DNA of 64,000 bases, taken from Nitrospirillum pindoramense. GTDB taxonomy: Bacteria > Pseudomonadota > Alphaproteobacteria > Azospirillales > Azospirillaceae. Under the pieces are notes generated by a model. It worked only from the letters and a program-made list of their open reading frames with translations, searched no databases and was not told the origin of the DNA. A program made the translations under genes and the position numbers. Of the stretch, positions 52,429 through 60,976 are shown piece after piece; position 1 is the stretch's first letter; each line of letters opens with the position of its first letter. Location: positions 1 through 64,000 of the forward strand of contig NZ_VITR01000018.1 in NCBI RefSeq assembly GCF_007827955.1, read 5' to 3'.

Positions 52429-52551
52429 GGCGGCCTCCGCCGACTCTCGCTGCCTTGGCCGTGCCATAGTCGCGGCCAAGGCTCATGCCTGAGTTCGTGT
52501 CGGGGCGCACCCCGGGGCGGACCCATCCGCCTCCGGGAGCGTTGCTTACCA

Positions 52552-54009
52552 ATGTCCCAGTCACCGAAATCGGGGCCCCGTCCATCCGGCTCCGCCAAAT
52601 CCAAACCCACCTCTTCCGGGCCGGCGGGCTTGGGCCGGGCGGCGCTGCTGCTCGTTCCGGTCGCGGCCCTGGCCATCGGGGGCGGCCTGTTGCTGGCCCA
52701 TTGGGGCAAGCATGGCGACTCGTCGGCTCCACCCCCGTCCCCGCCGCCCCCGGTGGCGGCCGAACCGCCGGCGCCTCGGGGCCCGGTGACGGTCGAGGTG
52801 GCTGGGGGGGATGGTCCCATCCTCACGGTGGCTTCACCCGACGACCGCCAGATTTCGGATGAGGGACTGAAGGCCCTCCATGCGTTCGAATCCACCACCG
52901 GCACCACCGCGCTGCTGGTCTGGTATCGCGGCGCCCTGCAAGTGGAGGATTACGGCCCCGGTATCCGGCCAGCCGACCTGATGGAGGGCGCCGGCTTGCA
53001 AGCCGGCGTGTTGACCTTCCTCACCGGCAAGGCCATCCAGGATGGCTTCCTCACCTCCGCCGACCAGCCGCTGGGCCAGATCTTTCCCGACTGGAAGGAC
53101 GACCCCCGGGGCCGCATCACCGTGCGCGACCTGCTGGTGGGCAGCAGCGGCCTGGGTTTCCCGGCCGGTACCGCCGATGCGCCGGCGGGGAAGGCCGATG
53201 CCGGCGCCTGGCTGAAGGGCCTGGTGCTGGAGGCTGAACCCGGCACGCGCTACAAGCCCGCCGAGGAGGAGTTGCAGGTCCTGGCCCTCGTGCTGGAGCG
53301 GGCGACCAAGCAGCCGCTGGCGGCTTATATGTCGCAGGCGCTGTGGGGCCCCCTGGGCGCCCGCCCGGCGGAGATGCTGCTCGACGACAGCGGCCGCGCC
53401 ACGCTGGTTGGGTGTTGCGTCAAGGCGACCGCGCGGGATTGGCTGCGCCTCGGCCTGTTGCTGAAGGATGGCGGCCAGGTGGAAAACCGTCCCGTCATCC
53501 CGATGCCCTGGGTCGAGGAGATGCAGCGTCCGACGCTGTTCGCCCGCAACGAGGGCATGCGCATCCGCATAGCCTGGCCACGGGAAAAGGGCGGCCCGAT
53601 CAAGGCGGCGGAGGCCTTCGCCGAACCCGACACGGTGTTCATGGCGGGGGCCGGCGGCCAGCGGCTGTATGTGTCGAAGGCGGCCGATCTGGTCATCTTG
53701 CGTCTGGGCCGCGTGGTGCAGCCTTGGGACGATGCCGCCCTGGTGAATCTGGTTGCGCGCCATTTGGAACGCCCGCCGGAACCAAAACGGACGCCCTATT
53801 CCGCCATCGCCGTTCAGCCCCAGGGGCTGGCCATGCCGCCCATCGTCACGCCGCGCAAGCCGCCCGTGGTGGTGACGGTCCCGCTGGATGCGCCGCATCC
53901 GCCCGCAGCCCAGGGGCAAGGTGCTGCCCCCGGTGCCAAGCCGGAGATGCCGAAGGCTGCGCCGGTGCCCGGTGCCGGGCCGTCGGACAAAACGCCGCAT
54001 CGTCCATGA
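52552..54009 (+). CDS. Serine-hydrolase (beta-lactamase-fold) protein with lost SxxK motif
   Basis: A 485-residue protein: one N-terminal membrane anchor (AALLLVPVAALAIGGGLLLA), a Pro-rich spacer, then a class C beta-lactamase-type domain. Fold landmarks remain: ALLVWYRGALQVEDYGPG, VRDLLVGSSGLGF, LALVLERATKQPLAAYMSQALWGPLG, and the GAGGQRLYVSKAADLVILRLG strand. At the position of the nucleophile motif (family SxxK, just before the helix ending AIxxG), the protein reads GLQAGVLTFLTGKAIQDG. Both Ser and Lys are missing (residues 148-151, Gly-Leu-Gln-Ala). The YxN position reads YKP. So catalysis by the usual route is not possible. A low-complexity Pro/Ala tail ends the protein. It is likely a binding or regulatory protein in the periplasm. 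Confidence 0.8.
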   Translation: MSQSPKSGPRPSGSAKSKPTSSGPAGLGRAALLLVPVAALAIGGGLLLAHWGKHGDSSAPPPSPPPPVAAEPPAPRGPVTVEVAGGDGPILTVASPDDRQISDEGLKALHAFESTTGTTALLVWYRGALQVEDYGPGIRPADLMEGAGLQAGVLTFLTGKAIQDGFLTSADQPLGQIFPDWKDDPRGRITVRDLLVGSSGLGFPAGTADAPAGKADAGAWLKGLVLEAEPGTRYKPAEEELQVLALVLERATKQPLAAYMSQALWGPLGARPAEMLLDDSGRATLVGCCVKATARDWLRLGLLLKDGGQVENRPVIPMPWVEEMQRPTLFARNEGMRIRIAWPREKGGPIKAAEAFAEPDTVFMAGAGGQRLYVSKAADLVILRLGRVVQPWDDAALVNLVARHLERPPEPKRTPYSAIAVQPQGLAMPPIVTPRKPPVVVTVPLDAPHPPAAQGQGAAPGAKPEMPKAAPVPGAGPSDKTPHRP

Positions 54010-54111
54010 GGCCGCCGTCGAAGCCCGACCCTGCGGTGCGCGTCGGCGACTGTTGGAATTGGTTAACGTGACGGTGGCCCCGCCAAGGGTGCCGGGGCCA
54101 CCGCCCAGCCA

Positions 54112-54423
54112 TTACTTGGACTTGAACGCCTTCAACTGTTTGTTGAAGTCGCCGGCGAGTTTTTGCATCTGATCGACGGCGTCGTTGTACTTCTTCTGCC
54201 AGGTGCCGTTGCCGTTTTTCCCTTCAAACTCCAGGCAACTCATATAGTCCTGGGTTTCGGCCATGAACTTTTTGACCGCGGCCTGGGCGGCTTGCATCTC
54301 GGCTTCCGCGGCCTTGCTGCCGTCCGGCACGGACGGGGGCGACCCTAGCGTGCACTCAGCCCGCGCCACACCCGCAACCCCCATTCCAGCCATCAGAACG
54401 ATGACTGCCACCCGCTTCATCAT
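54112..54423 (-). CDS. Small secreted helical protein
   Basis: About 103 residues from the ATG at 54423; GGAGGT lies 8 nt upstream. Signal peptide MKRVAVIVLMAGMGVAGVARA, then two helices: PSVPDGSKAAEAEMQAAQAAVKKFM and a second rich in Lys/Gln (WQKKYNDAVDQMQKLAGDFNK). Two cysteines (ECTLGSPP and MSCLEFEG) could bridge. Proteins with PDG..A...M..A..AVK...A....YM.CL patterns are scattered in proteobacteria without known function. It faces the preceding plus-strand gene (convergent). Confidence 0.75.
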   Translation of the reverse strand: MMKRVAVIVLMAGMGVAGVARAECTLGSPPSVPDGSKAAEAEMQAAQAAVKKFMAETQDYMSCLEFEGKNGNGTWQKKYNDAVDQMQKLAGDFNKQLKAFKSK

Positions 54424-55001
54424 CTGCACCGACCTCCCAGAGTCTCGTAGTCAACGGTCAAAAGAGAATACCAATCAAAGGTTTAAAGATTGGTTTAAGC
54501 ATCGTTACCGTCGTGCTGGGCCTAGGCCACGGCCAGCACTTTCCCAGCCAGGCGTGCCATGTCCGGGCACGCCAAAGCCGTTTGGTTATATTTCGGTGAC
54601 GGCTCCGATGCCCCTGTTCGAATTTTTATTACTTAAAATGTTAAAAGAAACTGCGAGGCATGGCCCTTTTCCCCGTGTTTCGTCTGCCCACACCCGCTAC
54701 GGCATTGGATTCCGCCGTTTTAACCAAAACCCATCGGTAATGGATCCAGCCTGAAATCCTTTACGGCTTGCGGAAGATGAATTTCAGTCGTTGTCAGCCT
54801 TTGCGATGTTAACTGTAGTTGACGTTATAAGTCAGTTTACAGGTCTGCGAAAGCGTGTCTAGGTATTAGCCGAGGCCCCGGTGCTGAGCCATCACCGCGC
54901 TGTGAGGTGGGTTCGACGGTGCACATGGGGTTCGGATGGGTGGTCGCGGTCTCGGCGGCGGCAGTGCTGCGGGGCAATGAACAAAGCAGGGGTAGTTGAT
55001 A
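54424..55001. other. AT-richer intergenic region before the second chemoreceptor
   Basis: 578 bp between divergent genes. The segment 54600-54860 is clearly less GC-rich than the surroundings. Short frames are present, none with recognisable features. It presumably carries the chemoreceptor promoter; no clear inverted repeat was found. Confidence 0.45.
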
Positions 55002-56690
55002 ATGTCGTATGAGGCGGATGGGATTTTGGGGCGTGTCAGTGGCCTGGTGAAAAAGCCGGAAAATGCCAAGAGCTGGTTCACCATTGGACGCAAGATCGCC
55101 CCCGCCGTGGCCATTCCCACGATTATCGGTTTGGGTGCCGTTATTTGGTTAAGCTCCGCCAAGATGCATGAGGCCATGCTGGCCCAGTCCGTGGCGTCCG
55201 AGCGGCAGGAAACGGAAATGCTGGCGCAGCAGATGAGCGCCGCCGTCCGCTTCAAGCAGCAGGAATCCATTGCCGACGCCTACACCGAACTGAGCACCCG
55301 CGCTGGTGGCAGCCTGGCCGGGGTACGCGTCAACGATACCGACGGCGAATCCCTGGACAGCTTCGACAGCAAGACCCTGCCTGTCTACGCCATCGACAAG
55401 GACAAGGAACTGCCCAAGAAGGTCACCGAGACCAAGTCCTTCGACAAGGGTGACCACCTGATCGTCATGGCGCCGGTGAAGGCGGGCGCCAACCATGACC
55501 AGGTGGGCACGCTGATCGTGGCGTGGAGCCGCCAGGGCCTGAATGAGGCCATCGCCTCCACCGTCAAGGGCTCGCTGCTGACCGCCGTCGTCGTCCTGGC
55601 CGTGCTGGTCGGTTTCCTGGGCGTGCTGCTGCATTTCCTGGTCAGCCGTCCGCTGACCACCCTGCAGACCGCCATGGGCCGCCTGGCCAGCGGCGACCTG
55701 TCGGTGGAGATCACCGGCACCGACCGTGGTGACGAGATCGGCGCCATGGCCGGGTCCGTCCAGGTGTTCAAGGACAACGCCATCGAGGTGGAGCGCCTGA
55801 AGAAGGTGCAGGAGCAGGCGGAGCGGGAGTCGGCGGAAGAGAAGCGCCGCACCATGAACCGCCTGGCCGATGAGTTCGAAAGCACCGTGAAGGGCGTCGT
55901 TGCCCAGGTGTCCGAGGCCGCCGCCCGCATGCAGTCCAGCGCCCAGACCCTGTCCGGTTCGGCCGACGAAAGCCGCAGCCAGGCCGGCGCCGTTGCCGCC
56001 GCCACGCAGCAGGCGTCCGCCAACGTCCAGTCGGTGGCCAGCGCCACCGAGGAACTGGCCGGCTCCCTGGCTGAAATTTCCAACCAGGTCAACACCTCCG
56101 CCCGCATCGCCAAGGCGGCGGCCTCCACCGCCGAGAAGACGAACGAGACCGTGCAGTCCCTGGCCTCGCGCGCCCAGAGCATTGGCGACGTGGTGAAGCT
56201 GATCAGCGACATCGCCAGCCAGACCAACCTGCTGGCGCTGAACGCCACCATCGAGGCGGCCCGCGCCGGTGAGGCCGGCAAGGGCTTCGCGGTCGTGGCC
56301 AGCGAGGTGAAGAGCCTGGCCAACCAGACGGCCAAGGCGACAGAGGAAATCTCCGCCCAGATCTCCACCATGCAGGACGCCACCCGCGACGCGGTCGACG
56401 CCATCATCACGATTTCCAAGACCATCGCCGAGATCAACGACATCTCCGACATGGTCGCGGGTGCGGTGGAGGAGCAGGACGCGGCGACCAAGGAAATCGC
56501 CCGCAACGTCCAGCAGGCCTCCATGGGCACCATGGAAGTGTCGCGCAACATCGGCTCGCTGCAGCACGCGGCCGAGGACACCGGCAAGTCGGCCAACCAG
56601 GTGCTGGGTGCCGCCACCGGCCTGTCCCAGCAGTCCGACACCCTGTCTGGCCAGGTGGACCGCTTCCTGCAGCAGGTCCGCGCCGCGTAA
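55002..56690 (+). CDS. Methyl-accepting chemotaxis protein
   Basis: A 562-residue chemoreceptor from the ATG at 55002 (AGGGG upstream). An N-terminal cytoplasmic leader of about 30 residues precedes TM1 ([20 protein letters not shown]), a periplasmic region of about 140 residues with a DxxTLPVY-like double-strand segment resembling a single-Cache domain, and TM2 ([22 protein letters not shown]). HAMP follows ([22 protein letters not shown]), then the signalling hairpin with the tip [20 protein letters not shown] near residue 410. It ends FLQQVRAA, similar to the first chemoreceptor; no tethering pentapeptide. Strong terminator follows. Confidence 0.94.
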   Translation: MSYEADGILGRVSGLVKKPENAKSWFTIGRKIAPAVAIPTIIGLGAVIWLSSAKMHEAMLAQSVASERQETEMLAQQMSAAVRFKQQESIADAYTELSTRAGGSLAGVRVNDTDGESLDSFDSKTLPVYAIDKDKELPKKVTETKSFDKGDHLIVMAPVKAGANHDQVGTLIVAWSRQGLNEAIASTVKGSLLTAVVVLAVLVGFLGVLLHFLVSRPLTTLQTAMGRLASGDLSVEITGTDRGDEIGAMAGSVQVFKDNAIEVERLKKVQEQAERESAEEKRRTMNRLADEFESTVKGVVAQVSEAAARMQSSAQTLSGSADESRSQAGAVAAATQQASANVQSVASATEELAGSLAEISNQVNTSARIAKAAASTAEKTNETVQSLASRAQSIGDVVKLISDIASQTNLLALNATIEAARAGEAGKGFAVVASEVKSLANQTAKATEEISAQISTMQDATRDAVDAIITISKTIAEINDISDMVAGAVEEQDAATKEIARNVQQASMGTMEVSRNIGSLQHAAEDTGKSANQVLGAATGLSQQSDTLSGQVDRFLQQVRAA

Positions 56691-56710
56691 GCACTCAGTC
56701 AGGTTTTAAA

Positions 56711-56747
56711 CAAAACCCCCGCGGGAGCGATCCCGCGGGGGTTTTTG
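56711..56747 (+). terminator. Terminator of the chemoreceptor gene
   Basis: AAAACCCCCGCGGGA (56712-56726) pairs perfectly with TCCCGCGGGGGTTTT (56731-56745) around a GCGA loop, with a T-run ending the stem. The strongest intrinsic terminator in the window. Confidence 0.92.
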
Positions 56748-56769
56748 TATGGGCGGGCGGATCGCGACG

Positions 56770-57759
56770 TCAGGCCGAAATCCCCCAAAGTTTCCGGGCC
56801 TCCTCCGCGATCACGTCCGGATATTCCTCGGGAAAGAACAGCTTGGCCTGGGGCAGATGGCGGACGCCCTGGCAATTGGGCAGGACGCCGGCCAGGTAGT
56901 CGCCGCCGGCGGGGTCGAAGATGGTGTCGGCCGCACCCCAGACGATGCGCGCCGGCGCCGCCACCCGGCGCAGGTTCTTCTCAATGCCGGCCAGCGGGTT
57001 GGGGGTCAGGCCCAGGGTGTAGGCATGCACCAGGTCCTTGCGCCGGGGGCTGCCGACCAGCGGGCCCAGGTAATAGTCGATGGCCTCATCCGTGGGGCGC
57101 GAGGGGTCGCTGAAGGTTTGGCCACCCAGGCCCATGGGGCTGCGGGCCAAGTCCTTGTCCGCCACCCAACGCGCCAGCCAGCGGTCGGCGAAGGTGCCGG
57201 CCCGCGCCATCTCCAGCACCGGTCGCAGGGCGGGGGGCGGGCTGTCGGGCTCGGTATCGCAGTTGGTCAGCAGCAGGCTGCGCACCCGCTTGGGGTACTG
57301 GGTGACGAACAGTTGGGCCACGGCCCCGCCGCTGTCGTTGGCCACGATGTCCACCGCGTTGGCGCCCACACCGTCCAGGAAGGCGGCCAGCATGCGCACC
57401 TGGACCAGGGGCGTCACCGCCTGGCCGTCCGGCACGCGGCTGTAGCCCAGCCCCAGGAAGTCGGGCGCCAGGCAGCGGCGGTGGGCCGACAGCCTGTCGA
57501 TGGCGCCGCGCCATTGAAAGCTGTTCAGGGGGAAGCCGTGCAGGAACAGCGCGTCGGGCCCACGGCCCTGGTCCATGTAGGCGACATGGCCGAAGGGCGT
57601 GCCGGCGTAGCGGCGCAAGGCGCGATAAGCGGCGGCGTCCAGCGGCCCGGTGCCGGACAGGGCGGCGGCGCTGGCTCCGGGGGCCCCGAGCGCCATGGTG
57701 GCGCCGATCCCGGCCAGGCCGCGCAGGAAATGACGGCGGGCGAACGGTGCGGAGAGCAT
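56770..57759 (-). CDS. Tat-exported alpha/beta hydrolase with Asp nucleophile
   Basis: A 329-residue protein. A twin-arginine signal (ARRHFLRGLAGIGATMALGA) ends near ASAAA. The alpha/beta hydrolase core has FLHGFPLNSFQWRGAI (oxyanion), APDFLGLGYSRVPDG and the elbow VANDSGGAVAQL, in which the nucleophile is Asp (near residue 142) rather than Ser, as in haloalkane dehalogenases and epoxide hydrolases. The usual C-terminal catalytic His (GHFPxEE) is replaced: AKLFFPEEYPD. The reaction is therefore unclear; relatives with NDTGG elbows are common but uncharacterised. The gene is divergent from an XRE regulator 144 bp away, a frequent pairing. Confidence 0.85.
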   Translation of the reverse strand: MLSAPFARRHFLRGLAGIGATMALGAPGASAAALSGTGPLDAAAYRALRRYAGTPFGHVAYMDQGRGPDALFLHGFPLNSFQWRGAIDRLSAHRRCLAPDFLGLGYSRVPDGQAVTPLVQVRMLAAFLDGVGANAVDIVANDSGGAVAQLFVTQYPKRVRSLLLTNCDTEPDSPPPALRPVLEMARAGTFADRWLARWVADKDLARSPMGLGGQTFSDPSRPTDEAIDYYLGPLVGSPRRKDLVHAYTLGLTPNPLAGIEKNLRRVAAPARIVWGAADTIFDPAGGDYLAGVLPNCQGVRHLPQAKLFFPEEYPDVIAEEARKLWGISA

Positions 57760-57835
57760 CTCTCATCCCTCAAGGGAAGGTTGTTCGAATGCCCCAGGGA
57801 TATCCCTGTATGCGACACGCGGTCGATAACCCGCC

Positions 57836-57864
57836 AGGTCATGGATTCTTGACCTCCGAGGTCA
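57836..57864. promoter_or_regulatory. Operator-like palindrome between the hydrolase and XRE genes
   Basis: TGACCTCCGAGGTCA (57850-57864) is a perfect 7-1-7 inverted repeat, and a third half-site AGGTCA precedes it at 57836-57841. It lies 39 bp before the regulator ATG and 77 bp beyond the hydrolase start, within a probable promoter (TTGACC at 57849). A binding site for the adjacent XRE regulator is inferred. Confidence 0.65.
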
Positions 57865-57902
57865 TGGCTTTTGCCCGTGGCGGCCGTATCATTCCGTCCA
57901 TC

Positions 57903-58772
57903 ATGACCCATGCCGCCGCCGCGACCGTGACCACCCTTCCTTCACAGCCTACGCCGCCCCAGCCCACACCCTTGGGCCTGTTGCTGCGTGAATGGCGGGC
58001 GGCGCGGCGCATGAGCCAGATGGATCTGGCGCTGGAGGCCGGCGTCTCCACCCGGCACCTCAGCTGTGTGGAAACCGGCAAGGCCCAGCCCAGCCGCGAG
58101 CTGTTGGCGCGCCTGGCCGACACGCTGGACATGCCCCTGCGGGAGCGCAACGCCCTGCTGGTGGCCGCCGGCTACGCCCCGCGCTACGGCGAGGCGACGC
58201 TGGCCACGCCGGCCATGGCGCCGGTGCGCCAGGCCATCGACTTCATCATCGGCCAGCAGGAACCCTATCCCGCCGTGGTGATGAACCGTCGCTGGGACGT
58301 GCTGCGCACCAACCGCGCCACCTCCCGCATCGTCGGTCTGGCGCGCGGCGGCATGCCCCGGCACAACAACGTTCTGCGCCAGATCTTCGATCCCGACGAC
58401 ATGCGGCCGGTCATGGGCAATTGGGAAAGTCTGGCTGGGGACCTGATCTGCCACCTGCACAACGAACTTGCCGCCACGCCCCTGGACCAGGGCCTGCGCA
58501 CCCTGCTGGACGATGTGCTGGCCTATCCCGGCGTGCCCGCCCGCTGGCGGTCGCGTGATCCGGACGCCTATCCCTTGCCGCTGTGCACCACGGTCTTCGC
58601 CGGCGGCGCGCTGGATGCGGAGGGGCATCCGCTGCGCTTCTTCTCCACCATCACCACCTTCGGTTCCGCCCGCGACGTGACGGTGGAGGAACTGCGCATC
58701 GAGTGCATGTTCCCCGCCGATGAGCGCACGGCGGAGCGGTGCAAGGCGCTGGCGGCGGGTTCGTCTGTATAA
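57903..58772 (+). CDS. XRE-family regulator with MmyB-like ligand-binding domain
   Basis: About 289 residues from the ATG at 57903 (MTHAAAATVTTLP); earlier starts would run through the palindrome. The N-terminal HTH reads LGLLLREWRAARRMSQMDLALEAGVSTRHLSCVETGKAQPS. The rest is the MmyB-like (PAS-fold) ligand-binding domain: YPAVVMNRRWDVLRTNRATSRIV, NVLRQIFDPDDMRPVMGNWESLA, and the C-terminal PLCTTVFAGGALDAEGHPLRFFSTITTFGSARDV. The family binds fatty-acyl ligands in crystal structures and typically controls divergent oxidoreductase or hydrolase genes. The terminator at 58778 ends it. Confidence 0.93.
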   Translation: MTHAAAATVTTLPSQPTPPQPTPLGLLLREWRAARRMSQMDLALEAGVSTRHLSCVETGKAQPSRELLARLADTLDMPLRERNALLVAAGYAPRYGEATLATPAMAPVRQAIDFIIGQQEPYPAVVMNRRWDVLRTNRATSRIVGLARGGMPRHNNVLRQIFDPDDMRPVMGNWESLAGDLICHLHNELAATPLDQGLRTLLDDVLAYPGVPARWRSRDPDAYPLPLCTTVFAGGALDAEGHPLRFFSTITTFGSARDVTVEELRIECMFPADERTAERCKALAAGSSV

Positions 58773-58777
58773 GCAAA

Positions 58778-58805
58778 CAGCGGCATGGGTCGCCCCATGC
58801 CGCTG
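58778..58805. terminator. Bidirectional hairpin between XRE gene and pyrE
   Basis: CAGCGGCATGGG (58778-58789) pairs perfectly with CCCATGCCGCTG (58794-58805) around TCGC. It lies between the convergent stops at 58772 and 58833. Confidence 0.75.
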
Positions 58806-58832
58806 CGGCAAATGTCGCGCTGGGTGGGAGGC

Positions 58833-59507
58833 TTACGCTTCCACCTTGCCGCCGTTGGCGGCCGACCATTCGGCCGGGGCGTGCAGGAACTTCTCCACTT
58901 CCGCCATCGTTGCGGTATCGAAATAATTGTGGTCGCGGGCCACCTTCAGCACGTCCCACCAGGTGGTCAGGGCATGCAGGGTGACGCCGATCTCCTTCAT
59001 CGTCTCCACGCTCTTGGGGAAGATGCCGTAGTGGAAGACGACGAAGGCGTGCTCACACACCGCACCGGCCTGGCGCAGGGCGTTGACGAAGCCCACCTTG
59101 CTGCCGCCGTCGGTGGTCAGGTCTTCCACCAACAGGATGCGGTCGCCTTCGTCGAACTGGCCTTCGATCTGGGCGTTGCGGCCGAAGCCCTTGGGCTTCT
59201 TGCGCACGTACTGCATGGGCAGGCCCATGCGGTCGGCCATCCAGGCGGCGTAGGAGATGCCGGCCGTCTCACCGCCGGCCACACCGTCGAACGCCTCGAA
59301 CCCGGCATCGCGCATCACCGTCTGCACGGCGTAATCGATGATGGCCGAGCGGGCGCGCGGGAAGCTGATGACCTTGCGGCAGTCGATATAGACCGGGCTG
59401 GCCTTGCCCGAGGTCAGGATGAAGGGCTGGGCGGCGTTGAAATGGATCGCCTTGATGTCCAGCAGCATGCGGGCGGTCAAACTGGCGGCGGTCTGGGCGT
59501 CGATCAT
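58833..59507 (-). CDS. pyrE: Orotate phosphoribosyltransferase
   Basis: A 224-residue enzyme forming orotidine 5'-phosphate from orotate and PRPP. The PRPP loop is [22 protein letters not shown], and [32 protein letters not shown] (in parts [16 protein letters not shown]) is typical of the N-terminal part. The catalytic loop appears as [16 protein letters not shown]. Its length fits the alphaproteobacterial type. It follows pyrC on the same strand, 201 bp apart with an unusual structured region between. Confidence 0.95.
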   Translation of the reverse strand: MIDAQTAASLTARMLLDIKAIHFNAAQPFILTSGKASPVYIDCRKVISFPRARSAIIDYAVQTVMRDAGFEAFDGVAGGETAGISYAAWMADRMGLPMQYVRKKPKGFGRNAQIEGQFDEGDRILLVEDLTTDGGSKVGFVNALRQAGAVCEHAFVVFHYGIFPKSVETMKEIGVTLHALTTWWDVLKVARDHNYFDTATMAEVEKFLHAPAEWSAANGGKVEA

Positions 59508-59553
59508 GGGGGACCTCGGGCGCTGAATTGGGAATTGGGTGGGTAATTACACC

Positions 59554-59702
59554 AACGGGCATGAGCAAGTAACTCATGCCGTTGTAGGACGCGACTGCGT
59601 CTGCCGGAGCGAGCACCGGAGGGCGCAGCGAGGATAGCCAAGCGGCCGGATGGCCGCGCCCGGCGCTTGAGGGGGCATTTGAGCGGTTACGATCAAATGC
59701 CA
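59554..59702. repeat. Multi-hairpin element between pyrC and pyrE
   Basis: Four perfect or near-perfect stems lie in 150 bp: an 11-bp stem with one bulge at 59554-59583, a 5-bp stem with GACT loop at 59588-59601 (GACGC/GCGTC), a 6-bp stem at 59642-59657 (GCGGCC/GGCCGC), and an 8-bp stem at 59675-59700 (GCATTTGA/TCAAATGC). The stretch between 59602 and 59641 contains CCGGAGCGAGCACCGG, a further short stem. The run resembles intergenic repeats of Azospirillum-like genomes from memory. No protein frame is convincing. It could be a repetitive extragenic element, a structured leader of pyrE, or a small RNA. Confidence 0.6.
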
Positions 59703-59708
59703 CACGCC

Positions 59709-60785
59709 TTAGTCCTGCAGCAGGCGCCAGTCCAGCCGTTCGCCGGCGCGGAAGGGCAGGACAGCGTTGCTGCCGCCGGCGTCCACCAGGTCGGGAACGA
59801 TATGGCCGTCGCGTACCAGGGTGATGGTGTCCTCGTTCGGCGCCAAGCCGTGGAAGCGCGGGCCGTTCAGGCTGGCGAAAGCCTCCAGCGCGTCCAGCTT
59901 GCCTTCCTCATCGAAGACCTGGGCGTAAAGCTCGATGGCACTGGCCGCCGTATAGATGCCGGCGCAGCCGCAGCCTGATTCCTTGGCGCTGGTGGGGTGC
60001 GGCGCGCTGTCGGTGCCCAGGAAGAACCAGGGCTGGCCACTGGTGGCGGCGCGGCGCAGGGCCAGTCGGTGCTTCTCCCGCTTGGCGATGGGCAGGCAGT
60101 AGAGGTGCGGGCGGATGCCGCCCGCGAAGATGGACGACCGGTTGATCATCAGGTGATGGGCGGTGATGGTGCAGGCGAGGCGCCCACTGGCCCCGTGCGC
60201 CTCCACCACGGCCACCGCCTCCTCGGTTGTCGCGTGTTCCAGCACGATCTTCAGGGCCGGGTAGCGCTCCATCAGGGGCAGCAGCACGCGCTCGATGAAC
60301 ACGGCCTCACGGTCGAAGATGTCGATGGCGGGGTCGGTCACCTCGCCATGGACCAGCAGGGGCATGCCGATGTCCTGCATGCGCGCCAGCACGCCGGCCA
60401 CGTTGGCGAGGTCGGTGACGCCGTGGGCGGAATTGGTGGTGGCATGGGCCGGGTACAGCTTCACCGCCCGGAACAGCCCTTCCTCATAACCGGCGGCGAT
60501 CTCATCGGCGCTGCTGCCATCGGTCAGGTAGGCGGTCATCAGCGGCTGGAAGCGGGCACCCCCGTTCTCGGGCAAGGTGGCCAGGACTTCCTCGATCTCC
60601 GCCTTGTAGCGCCGGGCGGCGGCGCGGTCGGTCACCGGCGGAACGAGGTTGGGCATGATGATGGCCCGGCCCATCTGGCGGGCGGAGTGCGGCAGCACGG
60701 CGCGCAGCATGGCCCCGGTGCGGACGTGCAGGTGCCAATCGTCGGGGCGGCGCAGGGTCAGGCGGGCGGCGGTGGTCGCGCTCAT
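59709..60785 (-). CDS. pyrC: Dihydroorotase
   Basis: A 358-residue class II (PyrC type) dihydroorotase. The metal-binding HxH is in [15 protein letters not shown], the carboxylated Lys region is [22 protein letters not shown] and [11 protein letters not shown] contain the metal His residues, and [10 protein letters not shown] and [14 protein letters not shown] complete the active site. It cyclises carbamoyl aspartate. The divergent neighbour is hisS; pyrE follows on the same strand. Confidence 0.96.
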   Translation of the reverse strand: MSATTAARLTLRRPDDWHLHVRTGAMLRAVLPHSARQMGRAIIMPNLVPPVTDRAAARRYKAEIEEVLATLPENGGARFQPLMTAYLTDGSSADEIAAGYEEGLFRAVKLYPAHATTNSAHGVTDLANVAGVLARMQDIGMPLLVHGEVTDPAIDIFDREAVFIERVLLPLMERYPALKIVLEHATTEEAVAVVEAHGASGRLACTITAHHLMINRSSIFAGGIRPHLYCLPIAKREKHRLALRRAATSGQPWFFLGTDSAPHPTSAKESGCGCAGIYTAASAIELYAQVFDEEGKLDALEAFASLNGPRFHGLAPNEDTITLVRDGHIVPDLVDAGGSNAVLPFRAGERLDWRLLQD

Positions 60786-60877
60786 GGGGATGGGTCCGGC
60801 TTATGATGTCCGGGCGCCAGTGGTACGCGCTCAGGTGCCTGGGCTCAACCCCTGTGCGCCCCAGGTGTCGCGGATGG

Positions 60878-60917
60878 CCCATGCTTGGGACGCGCGACCC
60901 ATGCTTGTGGCGCGCCA
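60878..60917. repeat. Tandem 20-nt repeat between pyrC and hisS
   Basis: Two adjacent 20-nt units (60878-60897 and 60898-60917) match at 17 of 20 positions; both begin CCCATGCTTG and contain GCGCG. It lies in the divergent promoter region between pyrC and hisS, 60 bp before the hisS ATG and 93 bp beyond the pyrC start. Confidence 0.6.
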
Positions 60918-60976
60918 CCGGGCAAATCGGGTATGAAGCCCGTCTTGTCCGTCTCTTAAAATCCGAGTCCGATCCC

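Noticed and set aside
54600-54860. Low-GC stretch as a possible foreign island
   Set aside because: It is short, without genes, and the flanking genes have normal composition; an AT-rich promoter region explains it.
58833-59507. tRNA or rRNA genes in the window
   Set aside because: Scanning for TPsiC-like GGTTCGA segments found only coding matches (for example within the serine-hydrolase gene near 52885); none could fold as a tRNA.
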